Source: Rhizobium sp. LC145 (GTDB taxonomy: Bacteria > Pseudomonadota > Alphaproteobacteria > Rhizobiales > Rhizobiaceae). Taken from it: a DNA stretch of 64,000 nt. Where the stretch lies: assembly GCF_001005825.1 (NCBI RefSeq), contig NZ_LBHV01000015.1:1-64000 (forward strand), written 5' to 3'. The notes below the pieces were generated by a model that did not search any database, was not told where the DNA came from, and saw nothing but the letters and a program-made list of their open reading frames with translations. Of this stretch, positions 37,131 through 45,687 are shown in pieces (within the stretch, counting starts at the first letter, position 1; the number at the start of each line of letters is the position of its first letter). Position numbers and translations under genes: made by a program.

Positions 37131-37254
37131 TCTCGTCAAGCCTCGCGTCAGCAATGAATAGAGATATGAAGAATCTCATAATATTGCAGGATTTTTGCAG
37201 ATCGTCATAGTGTCCATACAAAGCTGCAAGGCACGGACCTCAGCAGGGGAACCA

Positions 37255-38199
37255 ATGTTACGATTTATACTGAACCGCCTGCTTATGGCGCTGCCGACGA
37301 TTGCATTCGTTTCGGTGACGGTCTTCGCGCTGATCCGTTTCATCCCCGGTGATCCCGCGGCCCTGATGCTCGGCGATGGCGCCGAACCCCATCAGATCGC
37401 CGCGATGCGCACAGAACTCGGCCTCGACCAGTCGATGCCGCAGCAATTCCTGATCTGGGCCGGCAATGTGTTGCAAGGAGATTTCGGCCGTTCCATTGTC
37501 AACGATGAGGCCGTGCTGCCGCTGGTGGTGTCGCGCTTCATGGTTAGCGCCGAGATCGTCGTCGTGGCGGTGCTGCTGGCCAGCCTGATCGCCGTGCCGG
37601 CCGGCGTAATCGCCGCCTGGCGTCAGAACAGCCTGATGGATCTGGCCTTGGTCGGTACCGCAACGGTACTTCTTTCCATCCCCACCTTCTGGCTCGGCTT
37701 GCTGTTGTTGCTGCTCTTTGGCCTGAAGCTCGGCTGGTTACCGGTATTGGGTTATGTCTCGCTCGCCGACAACGTCATTGGCGGTATGCTTTATCTCGTG
37801 CTTCCGATCATGACGCTGGTGATCCACGAGGCGGGCGTGTTGATCCGCATGGCCCGCGCTTCGACGCTAGAAGTGCTGCGTCTCGACTACATTACCCATG
37901 CTCGCGCCAAGGGTCTCTCCGAAGGAGCGGTGCTCTGGCGGCATGCCTTCAAGAACGCCTTCGGACCGACCTGGACGATGATCGGCCTCATCCTGGGCAA
38001 TCTGCTCGGCGGCATCGCCGTCATCGAAACGGTCTTCACCATTCCGGGCCTCGGCCGGTTGATGGTGGACAGCATTTTTGCCCGTGATTACCCGGTCATC
38101 CAGGGATGCCTGCTCTTGGTGTCGCTCTCCTACGTGTTGGTCAACCTTGTCGTCGACCTGCTCTATCCCCTCTTCGATCCGCGTGTTGTTGCCGAATGA
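37255..38199 (+). CDS. Peptide-type ABC transporter permease (DppB-like)
   Basis: About 314 residues and six helices. The N-terminus (RFILNRLLMALPTIAFVSVTVFALIRFIPGDPA) and the motif GLDQSMPQQFLIW are diagnostic of DppB/OppB. The EAA loop is LEVLRLDYITHARAKGLSEG. It forms half of the inner-membrane channel. The ATG at 37255 follows AGGGGAACC. Its stop overlaps the start of the next permease (ATGA), showing translational coupling. Confidence 0.92.
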   Translation: MLRFILNRLLMALPTIAFVSVTVFALIRFIPGDPAALMLGDGAEPHQIAAMRTELGLDQSMPQQFLIWAGNVLQGDFGRSIVNDEAVLPLVVSRFMVSAEIVVVAVLLASLIAVPAGVIAAWRQNSLMDLALVGTATVLLSIPTFWLGLLLLLLFGLKLGWLPVLGYVSLADNVIGGMLYLVLPIMTLVIHEAGVLIRMARASTLEVLRLDYITHARAKGLSEGAVLWRHAFKNAFGPTWTMIGLILGNLLGGIAVIETVFTIPGLGRLMVDSIFARDYPVIQGCLLLVSLSYVLVNLVVDLLYPLFDPRVVAE

Positions 38200-39014
38200 A
38201 AAAGTTTACGTTCAACGGGCTCATCGGCGGCATTTTGATCGCCATCCTGCTTGCCACTGCCGCCATCGGTCTCTTCTGGACGCCGTTCGACCCGATGAAG
38301 CTCTCCTTCACCGCGCGGCTTGCTGCCCCGAGTGCGGAACATCTTCTGGGCACGGACGAGTTCGGCCGTGACGTGCTCAGCCGCCTGATGATCGGTGCCC
38401 GGGCCAGCGTCTGGATCGGGGCGTTGACCGTCGGTTTTGCGACCGTCTGCGGTACGCTTATCGGTCTGGTCAGCGGCTATGCGCGTGGTTGGACGGATGG
38501 GCTCATCATGGCGGTCAACAACGCGCTTCTCGCCTTTCCCGGCATCTTGCTGGCGCTCGGCCTGCTGGCCGTCTTCGGCGCCAATCAGTACGGCATCATC
38601 TTCGCGCTCGGCATTGCCTATACGCCTTCCATGGCCCGCGTCGTGCGGGGTGCAGTATTGTCGCTGCGTGAGCGGGAGTTCATCGAGGCCTCGCGGGTAA
38701 TGGGCAACGACGAGCTCTATACGATGTTCCGCCATATCCTGCCGAACTGCCTGGCGCCGATCACCGTTCTCGCCACCTCGATGTTCGGTTGGGCGATCCT
38801 GTCTGAAAGCGCGCTGAGCTTTCTGGGGCTCGGCGTGCCGCCGCCGGCTCCGACCTGGGGCAACATGCTGGCGGCGGGGCGTCCCTTCATCCAGCAGGCC
38901 GTCTGGCTTGGGCTCTTTCCGGGTCTCTGCATCGCGTTGACCCTTCTCGGCATCAATCTTTTGGGCGACGCCCTTCGCGACAGGCTCGATCCGCGCATGA
39001 GAGGTCTGAAATGA
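38196..39014 (+). CDS. Peptide-type ABC transporter permease (DppC-like)
   Basis: About 272 residues with six helices. LLGTDEFGRDVLSRLMIGARASVWIG is the DppC/OppC signature. The EAA loop is REREFIEASRVMGNDELYTMFRHILPN. It pairs with the DppB-like subunit to form the channel. It overlaps both neighbours by 4 bases (ATGA), so the operon is tightly coupled. Confidence 0.93.
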   Translation: MKKFTFNGLIGGILIAILLATAAIGLFWTPFDPMKLSFTARLAAPSAEHLLGTDEFGRDVLSRLMIGARASVWIGALTVGFATVCGTLIGLVSGYARGWTDGLIMAVNNALLAFPGILLALGLLAVFGANQYGIIFALGIAYTPSMARVVRGAVLSLREREFIEASRVMGNDELYTMFRHILPNCLAPITVLATSMFGWAILSESALSFLGLGVPPPAPTWGNMLAAGRPFIQQAVWLGLFPGLCIALTLLGINLLGDALRDRLDPRMRGLK

Positions 39015-40639
39015 CGACGGAAACACTTCTAACCGTCCGTGATCTCTCGCTGGAGGTCGCAAGAACCGGCCACGCAGTCGTCAGCAACGTCAATTTCGAC
39101 ATTGCCGCGGGCGAGATCTTCGGGATCGTGGGCGAAAGCGGTTCGGGCAAGACCCTCGCCACGCGAGCGCTGATCTCGCTCCTGCCGCAGGCGATCGCCG
39201 TTACCGGCGGATCGGTCGCCTACAAGGGGCGCGACGTAATGGGGATGAAGAGCCGCGAGCTCCGACGCCTGCGCGGCGCAGAGATCGGCGTCGTCTTCCA
39301 GGAACCGATGACCTCGCTCAATCCGTCGATGACCATCGGCCGCCAGCTGGAGGAGGGACTTGCCCTCCACACGAAACTATCGGCGGAGGAGCGCCGAGAA
39401 CGCATTCTCGACATGCTGAAACGTGTCGGCATAGGCGATCCGGAAGGCGCGCTGACCGCCTACCCCCACGAGTTTTCAGGCGGGATGCGCCAGCGCATCA
39501 TGCTGGCGTCCGTCATGCTTCTGAAGCCGGCGCTCTTGATTGCCGACGAACCGACCACTGCGCTCGACGCGGTCATCCAGCGCGATGTCATGGAACTGAT
39601 GGTGGAACTGACACGGGCGGAAGGCACGGCTGTGCTCCTGATCAGCCACGACCTGCCCATGGTGGCGCGGTACACCAGCCGCATCGTGGTGATGGAAAAG
39701 GGCGTGATCGTCGAGCAGGGCAGGACCGCGGACCTGCTGGAGGCGCCCAAACACCCTTATACCAAGAAACTACTCTCCTCGCTGCCGTTCCGCGGCGAGT
39801 TGCGTGTGATAGACACGTCGAAGGCGCCCATGGTGTCGGCGCGCAATATCGTCGTCGATTATGCCGGTCGCAAGTCGCTTCTGAGGAAAGCCGGGTCGAA
39901 GCGGGCGCTGCATGGCGTCAGCATTGATATCCACGAAGGCGAAGTCGTGGCGCTCGTTGGAGGGTCCGGCTCGGGCAAGACGACGCTTGGCCGTACCATT
40001 GCCGGCCTTGTCAAGGAAAGCGAAGGACAGATCCGGTTCCAGGGGCGCTCGCGCGACGAGGACTGGATCGACTACCGCCTGAACTGCCAGATGGTGTTTC
40101 AGGACCCCTATTCCTCTCTTGACCCGCGCATGACGATCGAGGCGCTGGTCGAAGAGGCGCTGAGATTGGTGCCCGGTCTTGACGCCGAGGCCAAACGCAA
40201 GCGAGCCCATGAAACCCTTGAAGAAGTTGGATTGGGCGTGGATTACGCCGATCGTTATCCGCACGAGCTTTCCGGCGGTCAGCGCCAGCGTGTGGCGATC
40301 GCCCGCGCCATTGCCCGACGGCCCCGCTTTTTGATCGCCGACGAGCCGGTTTCCGCGCTCGACGTAACGGTCCGGGCGCAGGTGCTCGATCTCTTCTCCG
40401 ACCTGCAGAAGCGCTACGGCTTCTCCTGCCTGTTCATCAGCCATGATCTCGGCGTCGTGGAGCAGGTGGCCGATCGGGTCGTCGTCATGCAAGACGGCCG
40501 GATCATCGAACAGGGCGACCGCGATACGATTTTCGACAGTCCGAAGGAGGCTTACACGCGCCGCCTCCTCTCGGCCATTCCCGCCCTTGATCAGAATGCA
40601 CAGGGTGGCGTGTCACTCAAATGGCGCCTGGAGGCATGA
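39011..40639 (+). CDS. Fused double ATPase of a peptide-type ABC transporter (DppD-DppF)
   Basis: 542 residues holding two complete ABC ATPase domains. The first has Walker A GESGSGKT, signature SGGMRQR and Walker B LLIADEPTTALD. The second, from about residue 280, has Walker A GGSGSGKTT, signature SGGQRQR and Walker B LIADEPVSALD. In most Dpp/Opp systems these are two proteins, as in the second operon of this window. The fused form is known from the GsiA/YejF group. The C-terminal part of the first domain is short, without the usual Cys-rich oligopeptide tail. It energises uptake from the cytoplasmic face. Confidence 0.93.
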   Translation: MTTETLLTVRDLSLEVARTGHAVVSNVNFDIAAGEIFGIVGESGSGKTLATRALISLLPQAIAVTGGSVAYKGRDVMGMKSRELRRLRGAEIGVVFQEPMTSLNPSMTIGRQLEEGLALHTKLSAEERRERILDMLKRVGIGDPEGALTAYPHEFSGGMRQRIMLASVMLLKPALLIADEPTTALDAVIQRDVMELMVELTRAEGTAVLLISHDLPMVARYTSRIVVMEKGVIVEQGRTADLLEAPKHPYTKKLLSSLPFRGELRVIDTSKAPMVSARNIVVDYAGRKSLLRKAGSKRALHGVSIDIHEGEVVALVGGSGSGKTTLGRTIAGLVKESEGQIRFQGRSRDEDWIDYRLNCQMVFQDPYSSLDPRMTIEALVEEALRLVPGLDAEAKRKRAHETLEEVGLGVDYADRYPHELSGGQRQRVAIARAIARRPRFLIADEPVSALDVTVRAQVLDLFSDLQKRYGFSCLFISHDLGVVEQVADRVVVMQDGRIIEQGDRDTIFDSPKEAYTRRLLSAIPALDQNAQGGVSLKWRLEA

Positions 40640-41493
40640 CCTTGACCACGAATTCCGAAGCGCTGAAGAAAGCCCTTAACGAGATCTGCGATGCGCAGCC
40701 CTTCGCCACCCGCTTCATGGCGCGAAATCTTCTGACTGGCGAAACGGTCGGCCGGGGGGAACACGAGGAAACGCCATCGGGAAGCACCCGTAAGACTTCG
40801 ATCATGATGGCTGCGCTCAAGGCTGCAACGGAAGGCCGCATCGATCTCGAAGAGCGGATCACCTACGAGAAGCGCTTGTCCGAAGAGGTTGCAAGCGGCA
40901 TGTTCCGCTATCTTACCCCCGGGGTCGTCATTTCACTGCGCGACGCCATCACCGGCATGATGGTGCTGAGCGACAACGTCTGCACCAAGATGGTACTCGA
41001 GCGGCTGACGCTTGAGGAAGTCGACGGCTATTGCAAGTCGCTCGGCATGGTCAACACGCATCATCGTTTTCTCATCCCGCCGCTCGCGCTTGCGGTCGAT
41101 CATCCTCTCGAAACGGTAACGACCACCTCCGCCGCAGATCAGGTTTTGCTTTTGCAGACGATCCTGGACGCCCAAACCTCTCCCGAGGCGCAGCGGAAGC
41201 TGGGATGCAGTCCAGACCTGTGCGTATGGTCGCTTCAGACGCTTCGCAACCAGGTGCTGAGATACGGCATCCATTCCCGCCTGCCATTTGAGACGGCCGT
41301 TGCAAGCAAGAGCGGCCGCGGCAAGCGCGGACGCATGGATGCCGGCATCGTCTATCGCAATGGCGCTCCGCTCTTCATCATGACCGCGTATACGGACGAC
41401 GTTCCGTCCGCGCTGCCCGACGGTACGCCCGGATATACGATGGCACTCGAAACAATCGGCAGACTCACGCGCGCCTGCTGGGATCGCTTCTAG
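40636..41493 (+). CDS. Cytoplasmic class-A beta-lactamase-fold serine hydrolase
   Basis: About 285 residues with the penicillin-recognising fold. S-T-R-K at residues 50-53 is the SxxK motif, S-D-N at 112-114 is the second motif, and K-S-G at 225-227 is the third (KTG-like). The class-A omega-loop E-x-x-L-N is not seen, and no signal peptide precedes the domain, so it is unlikely to be a resistance beta-lactamase. It probably hydrolyses an amide, ester or lactam of the imported compound in the cytoplasm. It overlaps the ATPase gene by ATGA behind TGGAGG, so it is an integral part of the operon. Confidence 0.8.
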   Translation: MTLTTNSEALKKALNEICDAQPFATRFMARNLLTGETVGRGEHEETPSGSTRKTSIMMAALKAATEGRIDLEERITYEKRLSEEVASGMFRYLTPGVVISLRDAITGMMVLSDNVCTKMVLERLTLEEVDGYCKSLGMVNTHHRFLIPPLALAVDHPLETVTTTSAADQVLLLQTILDAQTSPEAQRKLGCSPDLCVWSLQTLRNQVLRYGIHSRLPFETAVASKSGRGKRGRMDAGIVYRNGAPLFIMTAYTDDVPSALPDGTPGYTMALETIGRLTRACWDRF

Positions 41494-41520
41494 TTCTAAA
41501 CGCCAAGAAAGGGGAACAAC

Positions 41521-43065
41521 ATGAGCAAGATACTGCTGGCAAGCTGCATGTTCATCGCGATGGCGGCGCCATCGTTCGGCTCCGAAATCATCGTCGCGCT
41601 GAATGCCGATATTCGCAGCAACAATCCTGGCGTCAATCGCGACGGGAACACCGACGGCGTGATCCGGCACATCGTGGAGGGGCTCGTCGGGCCTACCGAT
41701 AACGGCGAGATCAAGCCGCTGCTCGCGGAAAGGTTTGAGACATCGGAGGATGGGCTGACCTACACGTTCACGCTGCGGGATGGCGTGAAGTTTCATAACG
41801 GCAGTCCGCTTACCGCCGATGATGTGGTCTGGACCTTCAAGCGCTACCTGGACCCCGCTACCAAATGGAGCTGCCTGTCGGACTTCAACGGCACCAAGAA
41901 AACCAAGATCGAATCCGTCGAGGCAAAAGATACAAAGACGGTCGTCATCAAGATCAACTCGCCGAGCGGGGCCTTTCTCGGCAGTCTGTCGCGGCCCGAA
42001 TGCGGTTATTCGGGCATTCTGTCAAAAGCGTCTATAAATGCGGACGGCACCTTCGCACAGCCGATCGGAACCGGGCCCTTCAGGTGGGGCGAGTGGAAAA
42101 AAAGCGAATACATCACGCTGACGAAATTCGACGACTATGTTTCGCCGGCAAATGACGGCAAGCCGGACGGCCTGGTCGGCTCGAAGCGCCCGCTCGTCGA
42201 TCGGGTGAAGCTGATGATCATTCCGGACGGTGCGACGGTGAAAGCGGGCTTGGAATCTGGTGTCCTGCAGGCATCCGATATTCCCCCGAGCCTCATCCCC
42301 GAATACAGAAACCACCCGACCCTGCAGCTCATCGTCGCGCCGAACAACGGCAAGAACCTGTTTTATATGCAGACGAAGGACAAGGTGCTGAGCAATCCGG
42401 CCGTGCGCAGGGCGATGGCTGCGGCGCTGGATCTCGATGAGCTGGTGGCCGCCGCATCGAACGGCACGGGCAGCGCCAGCGCTTCGATCATCGCTTCTCA
42501 CTCGGCCTATTTCAGCGAGGTCCAGAAAAAGCGCATCCCCTACGATCCTGGAGCAGCCAAGAAGGAGCTCGAGGACGCCGGCTACAAAGGTGAGCCGATC
42601 ACCATCATCGCCAACAAGCGAGGGGATGTTCCGAGCTTTCCCGCCGCGGTCATTGCGCAAGCGATGATGCAGCAGGTTGGCTTAAACGTGCAGATTGAAG
42701 TCCTCGACTACGCGACTCAGGTGGAGCGCCGCCGCGCCGGCAATTATCAGGTGATTTCCCAGTCGGTCGCACCGCGCTTTGATCCAGTTTTCGCCTACAG
42801 CTTTTATGTGGGCGACAAGTCGAAAGATCCATCGCTGATGTGGGATGATCCGAAAGCGATCGAACTCATGAACGCGGCTTACGTCGAACGCGACGAGACC
42901 AAGCGGCAAGCCATTTTCGACGAGTTCCACGAATTGATGCTGCGGGAAATGCCGGGCATCTTCCTCTATGACATGGTCGATGTCTGGGGTGCCACCAAGA
43001 AGCTGAAGGGCCTGCCGGTCTGGCAGTCCAATCCCAGGCTTTGGGAAGTCTCGATAGAGGACTGA
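41521..43065 (+). CDS. Peptide-type ABC transporter substrate-binding protein
   Basis: 514 residues of the SBP_bac_5 family with an N-terminal signal peptide (residues 1-19, cleaved near FGSE). The family stretches YTFTLRDGVKFHNGSPLTADDVVWTFKRY and IGTGPFRWGEW are visible. It binds the substrate in the periplasm and passes it to the DppBC-like permeases of the same operon. The gene lies late in the operon and is followed by a hairpin. Family members bind peptides, opines, glycosides and other compounds, so the ligand cannot be assigned. Confidence 0.92.
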   Translation: MSKILLASCMFIAMAAPSFGSEIIVALNADIRSNNPGVNRDGNTDGVIRHIVEGLVGPTDNGEIKPLLAERFETSEDGLTYTFTLRDGVKFHNGSPLTADDVVWTFKRYLDPATKWSCLSDFNGTKKTKIESVEAKDTKTVVIKINSPSGAFLGSLSRPECGYSGILSKASINADGTFAQPIGTGPFRWGEWKKSEYITLTKFDDYVSPANDGKPDGLVGSKRPLVDRVKLMIIPDGATVKAGLESGVLQASDIPPSLIPEYRNHPTLQLIVAPNNGKNLFYMQTKDKVLSNPAVRRAMAAALDLDELVAAASNGTGSASASIIASHSAYFSEVQKKRIPYDPGAAKKELEDAGYKGEPITIIANKRGDVPSFPAAVIAQAMMQQVGLNVQIEVLDYATQVERRRAGNYQVISQSVAPRFDPVFAYSFYVGDKSKDPSLMWDDPKAIELMNAAYVERDETKRQAIFDEFHELMLREMPGIFLYDMVDVWGATKKLKGLPVWQSNPRLWEVSIED

Positions 43066-43073
43066 GCCTCTCT

Positions 43074-43100
43074 ACCGCGCCGAGGCAACACTGGCGCGGT
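43074..43100 (+). other. Intercistronic hairpin after the substrate-binding protein gene
   Basis: ACCGCGCC and GGCGCGGT form a perfect 8-bp stem around an 11-nt loop, 9 bases after the stop codon. It may stabilise the upstream message or reduce read-through into the amidohydrolase gene. Confidence 0.5.
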
Positions 43101-43197
43101 TCACCCAACGATCGGAAACCATCGATCCGGCGCGGCCGCCGGACAGTGCTTCTACGTCCATATCGGAGGCACAAGCACATGGACTTGAGGACATGCT

Positions 43198-44670
43198 ATG
43201 AAGCGGGAAGTAATGATGTCGATCTCCGCGGCGATCGACGCGATGAAGCCGGCCTATGCCGCGCTCAGCGACAGCATTTGGGAATTCGCCGAGCTGAAGT
43301 TCGAAGAGCGGCGCTCTTCCGAAATCCTTGCCAGAACGCTCGAGGAGAACGGCTTCACCGTTCGCCGGGGTGTGGCGGAAATGGATACGGCCTTCATCGG
43401 TGAATATGGCAGCGGGATGCCGGTGATCGCCTTTCTCGGCGAGTTCGACGCGCTGGCGGGCATGAGCCAGGCCGCCGATCTTACGCAGCCTCGACCCGTC
43501 AACCCCGGTGGCACGGGACATGGCTGCGGTCACAATCTCCTCGGGGTAGGCTCGCTGATGGCCGCCATCGCGCTTGCCCAGCATCTTGAGGCCAACGGCA
43601 TTTCCGGCACCGTACGCTACTACGGCTGCCCCGGCGAGGAGGGCGGTTCGGGCAAGGCTTTCATGGTGAGGGCGGGTGAGTTCAACGATGTCGATACGGC
43701 GCTGACCTGGCATCCAGCACCCTTCAACGGTGTCCGCTCCACCAACAATCTGGCCGTCCTCGAATATTACTACCGCTTCAGGGGCGTTGCGGCACATGCG
43801 GCCAATTCCGCCCATCTCGGGCGCTCCGCGCTGGATGCCGTGGAGCTGATGAATGTCGGCGTCAATTTCCTACGCGAACACATGCCGCAGGATTGCCGCC
43901 TGCATTATGCGATCACCGATACGGGCGGCAGAGCCGCGAATGTGGTGCAGGCACGTGCGGAAGTTCTTTACCTTATCCGCGCTCCGGAAATGCCGCAGGC
44001 CATGGAGCTTGCCGCCCGCGTGGAGAAGGTGGCGCGCGGTGCCGCGATGATGACCGAGACAGAAGTGGAGATCGTCTTCGATACCGCCTCCACCAATCTC
44101 CTGCCCAATATAGCGCTGGAAACAGCCATGCACCGGAACATGGTGGAGCTCGGTCCGATCGCTTTTGACGAGGCCGATCTTGCCTTTGCGAAATCGATCC
44201 AGCAAACCTTCACGGACGAGGCGATCAGAAGCAGCATCAAGCTTTATCAGATCAAGGGTGACGTCTTCTCCAACGCCAAGGTCGATGGAAGCACGCCGTT
44301 GCATCTGGGCCTCAGAGACTTCGATGGTCAGTCGCATTTCCGTGCGGGCTCCACCGATGTAGGTGACGTCAGCTGGGTAACGCCCACCGCGCAATGCTGG
44401 ACGCCGGCCTGGGCGATCGGCACCAATCCGCACACCTGGCAGGTAGTGGCGCAGGGCAAGAGTGCGGCGGCGCACAAGGCGATGGCGCATGCCGCCAAGG
44501 CACTCGCAACCACCGGGCTTTCGCTGATGATGTCGCCGGAACTCTTGGCCGAGGCCAAGACGGAATGGCACGAGAAGACCAGCGGCAAGCCCTATGTCTG
44601 CCCGATCCCACCGAATGTGACGCCAGGCAAACATCTTGCGGAAGGAGCAAATCCGTCAAAGGCGGAATGA
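43198..44670 (+). CDS. M20-type amidohydrolase, AbgB-like
   Basis: 490 residues of the M20 amidohydrolase family. GGTGHGCGHNLLGVG is the metal-binding motif, YGCPGEEGGSGK supplies the catalytic Glu pair, and HPA near residue 182 is a further ligand. The length and the C-terminal HTWQ and PPNVTPG segments resemble AbgB (p-aminobenzoyl-glutamate hydrolase subunit). The small domain inserted near 200-320 is for dimerisation. It likely hydrolyses an amide of an N-acyl amino acid imported by the adjoining ABC system. ATG at 43198 follows GAGGAC; a second ATG at 43213 has GGGAAG. Confidence 0.87.
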   Translation: MKREVMMSISAAIDAMKPAYAALSDSIWEFAELKFEERRSSEILARTLEENGFTVRRGVAEMDTAFIGEYGSGMPVIAFLGEFDALAGMSQAADLTQPRPVNPGGTGHGCGHNLLGVGSLMAAIALAQHLEANGISGTVRYYGCPGEEGGSGKAFMVRAGEFNDVDTALTWHPAPFNGVRSTNNLAVLEYYYRFRGVAAHAANSAHLGRSALDAVELMNVGVNFLREHMPQDCRLHYAITDTGGRAANVVQARAEVLYLIRAPEMPQAMELAARVEKVARGAAMMTETEVEIVFDTASTNLLPNIALETAMHRNMVELGPIAFDEADLAFAKSIQQTFTDEAIRSSIKLYQIKGDVFSNAKVDGSTPLHLGLRDFDGQSHFRAGSTDVGDVSWVTPTAQCWTPAWAIGTNPHTWQVVAQGKSAAAHKAMAHAAKALATTGLSLMMSPELLAEAKTEWHEKTSGKPYVCPIPPNVTPGKHLAEGANPSKAE

Positions 44671-44736
44671 TCCGGTTCGCGCATGCTGGATCGGGTGGAA
44701 ATCATGCATTTCCCGAAATTGCCCACGCCCCGTCTT

Positions 44737-45489
44737 CTACCAGCCGATCCCCTTGGAGATTTGCTGCGCCGCATCCTTCAAGAGCACCACGAAACGCTGA
44801 AGGTCATCTTCTTGGGTGCGGAATGCGGGTGCGGCGATGTTCAAGGAGGCAACGACCGAGCCGTCGAACGCCAGGACCGGCACCGCCGCTGAAACCAGCT
44901 GGTCGCTGACTTCGCCGCGGCTGATGCAATATCCGTCTTTCCGGATAGCCTGCAGCTGAGCGGCCAACCGGACCGGATGGGTAATGGTGCGGGCCGTGAA
45001 GCGGCTGAGCTGCTCGGGAAGCATCTGTTTTTGAACCTGCGGCGGGAGGAATGCCAGCAGCACCTTGCTGGAACCAGCATGCAGTGGCCGGCGCCGACCG
45101 ATCATCGCATGTACCCTCAGATCCCTGGTGGGCTCGAACTTGGCGATGCAAAGGGCTTCGGAGTTGTCGATGATCCGAAGCTGGACGGTTTCGTTCACCT
45201 TCTGGCCGACATCTTCCATGATCGGGCTTGCAATTCTCACGAGGTCGACCTGGGTGGACGCCGCCGTTCCGAGGACGAGAATGGCGTTTCCGAGACGGAA
45301 CCCCCCTTTGGTGGTCTTCTGCACCATTCCACGGTGTTCCAGTGTGCGTAACATTCGAAGGATGCGAGGTTTTGTTTCGCCTAATGACCGGGCAATGTCC
45401 GATAATCTGCTGCCAGGATGTTTGGCCACCTCCATGAGTACCGAGATTGCGGTATCAACAGACTGAATTATATCGGGTTTATCGGTCAT
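44737..45489 (-). CDS. IclR family regulator of the second peptide-import operon
   Basis: 250 residues. The winged helix is in VDTAISVLMEVAKHPGSRLSDIARSLGETKPRILRMLRTLEHRG, and the effector domain has RPLHAGSSKVLLAFLP and NIAAPAFR. It faces the operon starting at 45688, with about 200 bases between, which contain an inverted repeat (GTAACACG/CGTGTGAC). It is convergent with the AbgB-like gene (66 bases apart). It probably represses or activates the import operon in response to its substrate. Confidence 0.88.
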   Translation of the reverse strand: MTDKPDIIQSVDTAISVLMEVAKHPGSRLSDIARSLGETKPRILRMLRTLEHRGMVQKTTKGGFRLGNAILVLGTAASTQVDLVRIASPIMEDVGQKVNETVQLRIIDNSEALCIAKFEPTRDLRVHAMIGRRRPLHAGSSKVLLAFLPPQVQKQMLPEQLSRFTARTITHPVRLAAQLQAIRKDGYCISRGEVSDQLVSAAVPVLAFDGSVVASLNIAAPAFRTQEDDLQRFVVLLKDAAQQISKGIGW

Positions 45490-45687
45490 TCCTGGATCTG
45501 TTTCGCTCTTTCTGTGGAGGCGGACGAATGGGAGAGACTGCGTTTTGAAGGGAGTTTCGCACAGCGTAACACGATTTATTTCCGTTTGACAGCCGTGTGA
45601 CGGATTTCTAACAATTCAGTCAGCGGTCGTACCGCGGGAAGCCGGCAGCAAGACCGGCGGCAGGTCGAGCCTATCGAGAGAGGAACA
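45490..45687. promoter_or_regulatory. Divergent control region of the second peptide-import operon
   Basis: Contains GTAACACG (45566-45573) and CGTGTGAC (45594-45601), an inverted repeat with seven of eight positions matching and a 20-base spacer. It may bind the IclR-type regulator. GAGAGAGGAAC is the ribosome site of the binding-protein gene. Confidence 0.4.

Noticed and set aside
40636..41493. Antibiotic-resistance class-A beta-lactamase
   Set aside because: There is no signal peptide and no omega-loop E-x-x-L-N, and the gene is coupled to a transport operon, so a resistance role is unlikely.
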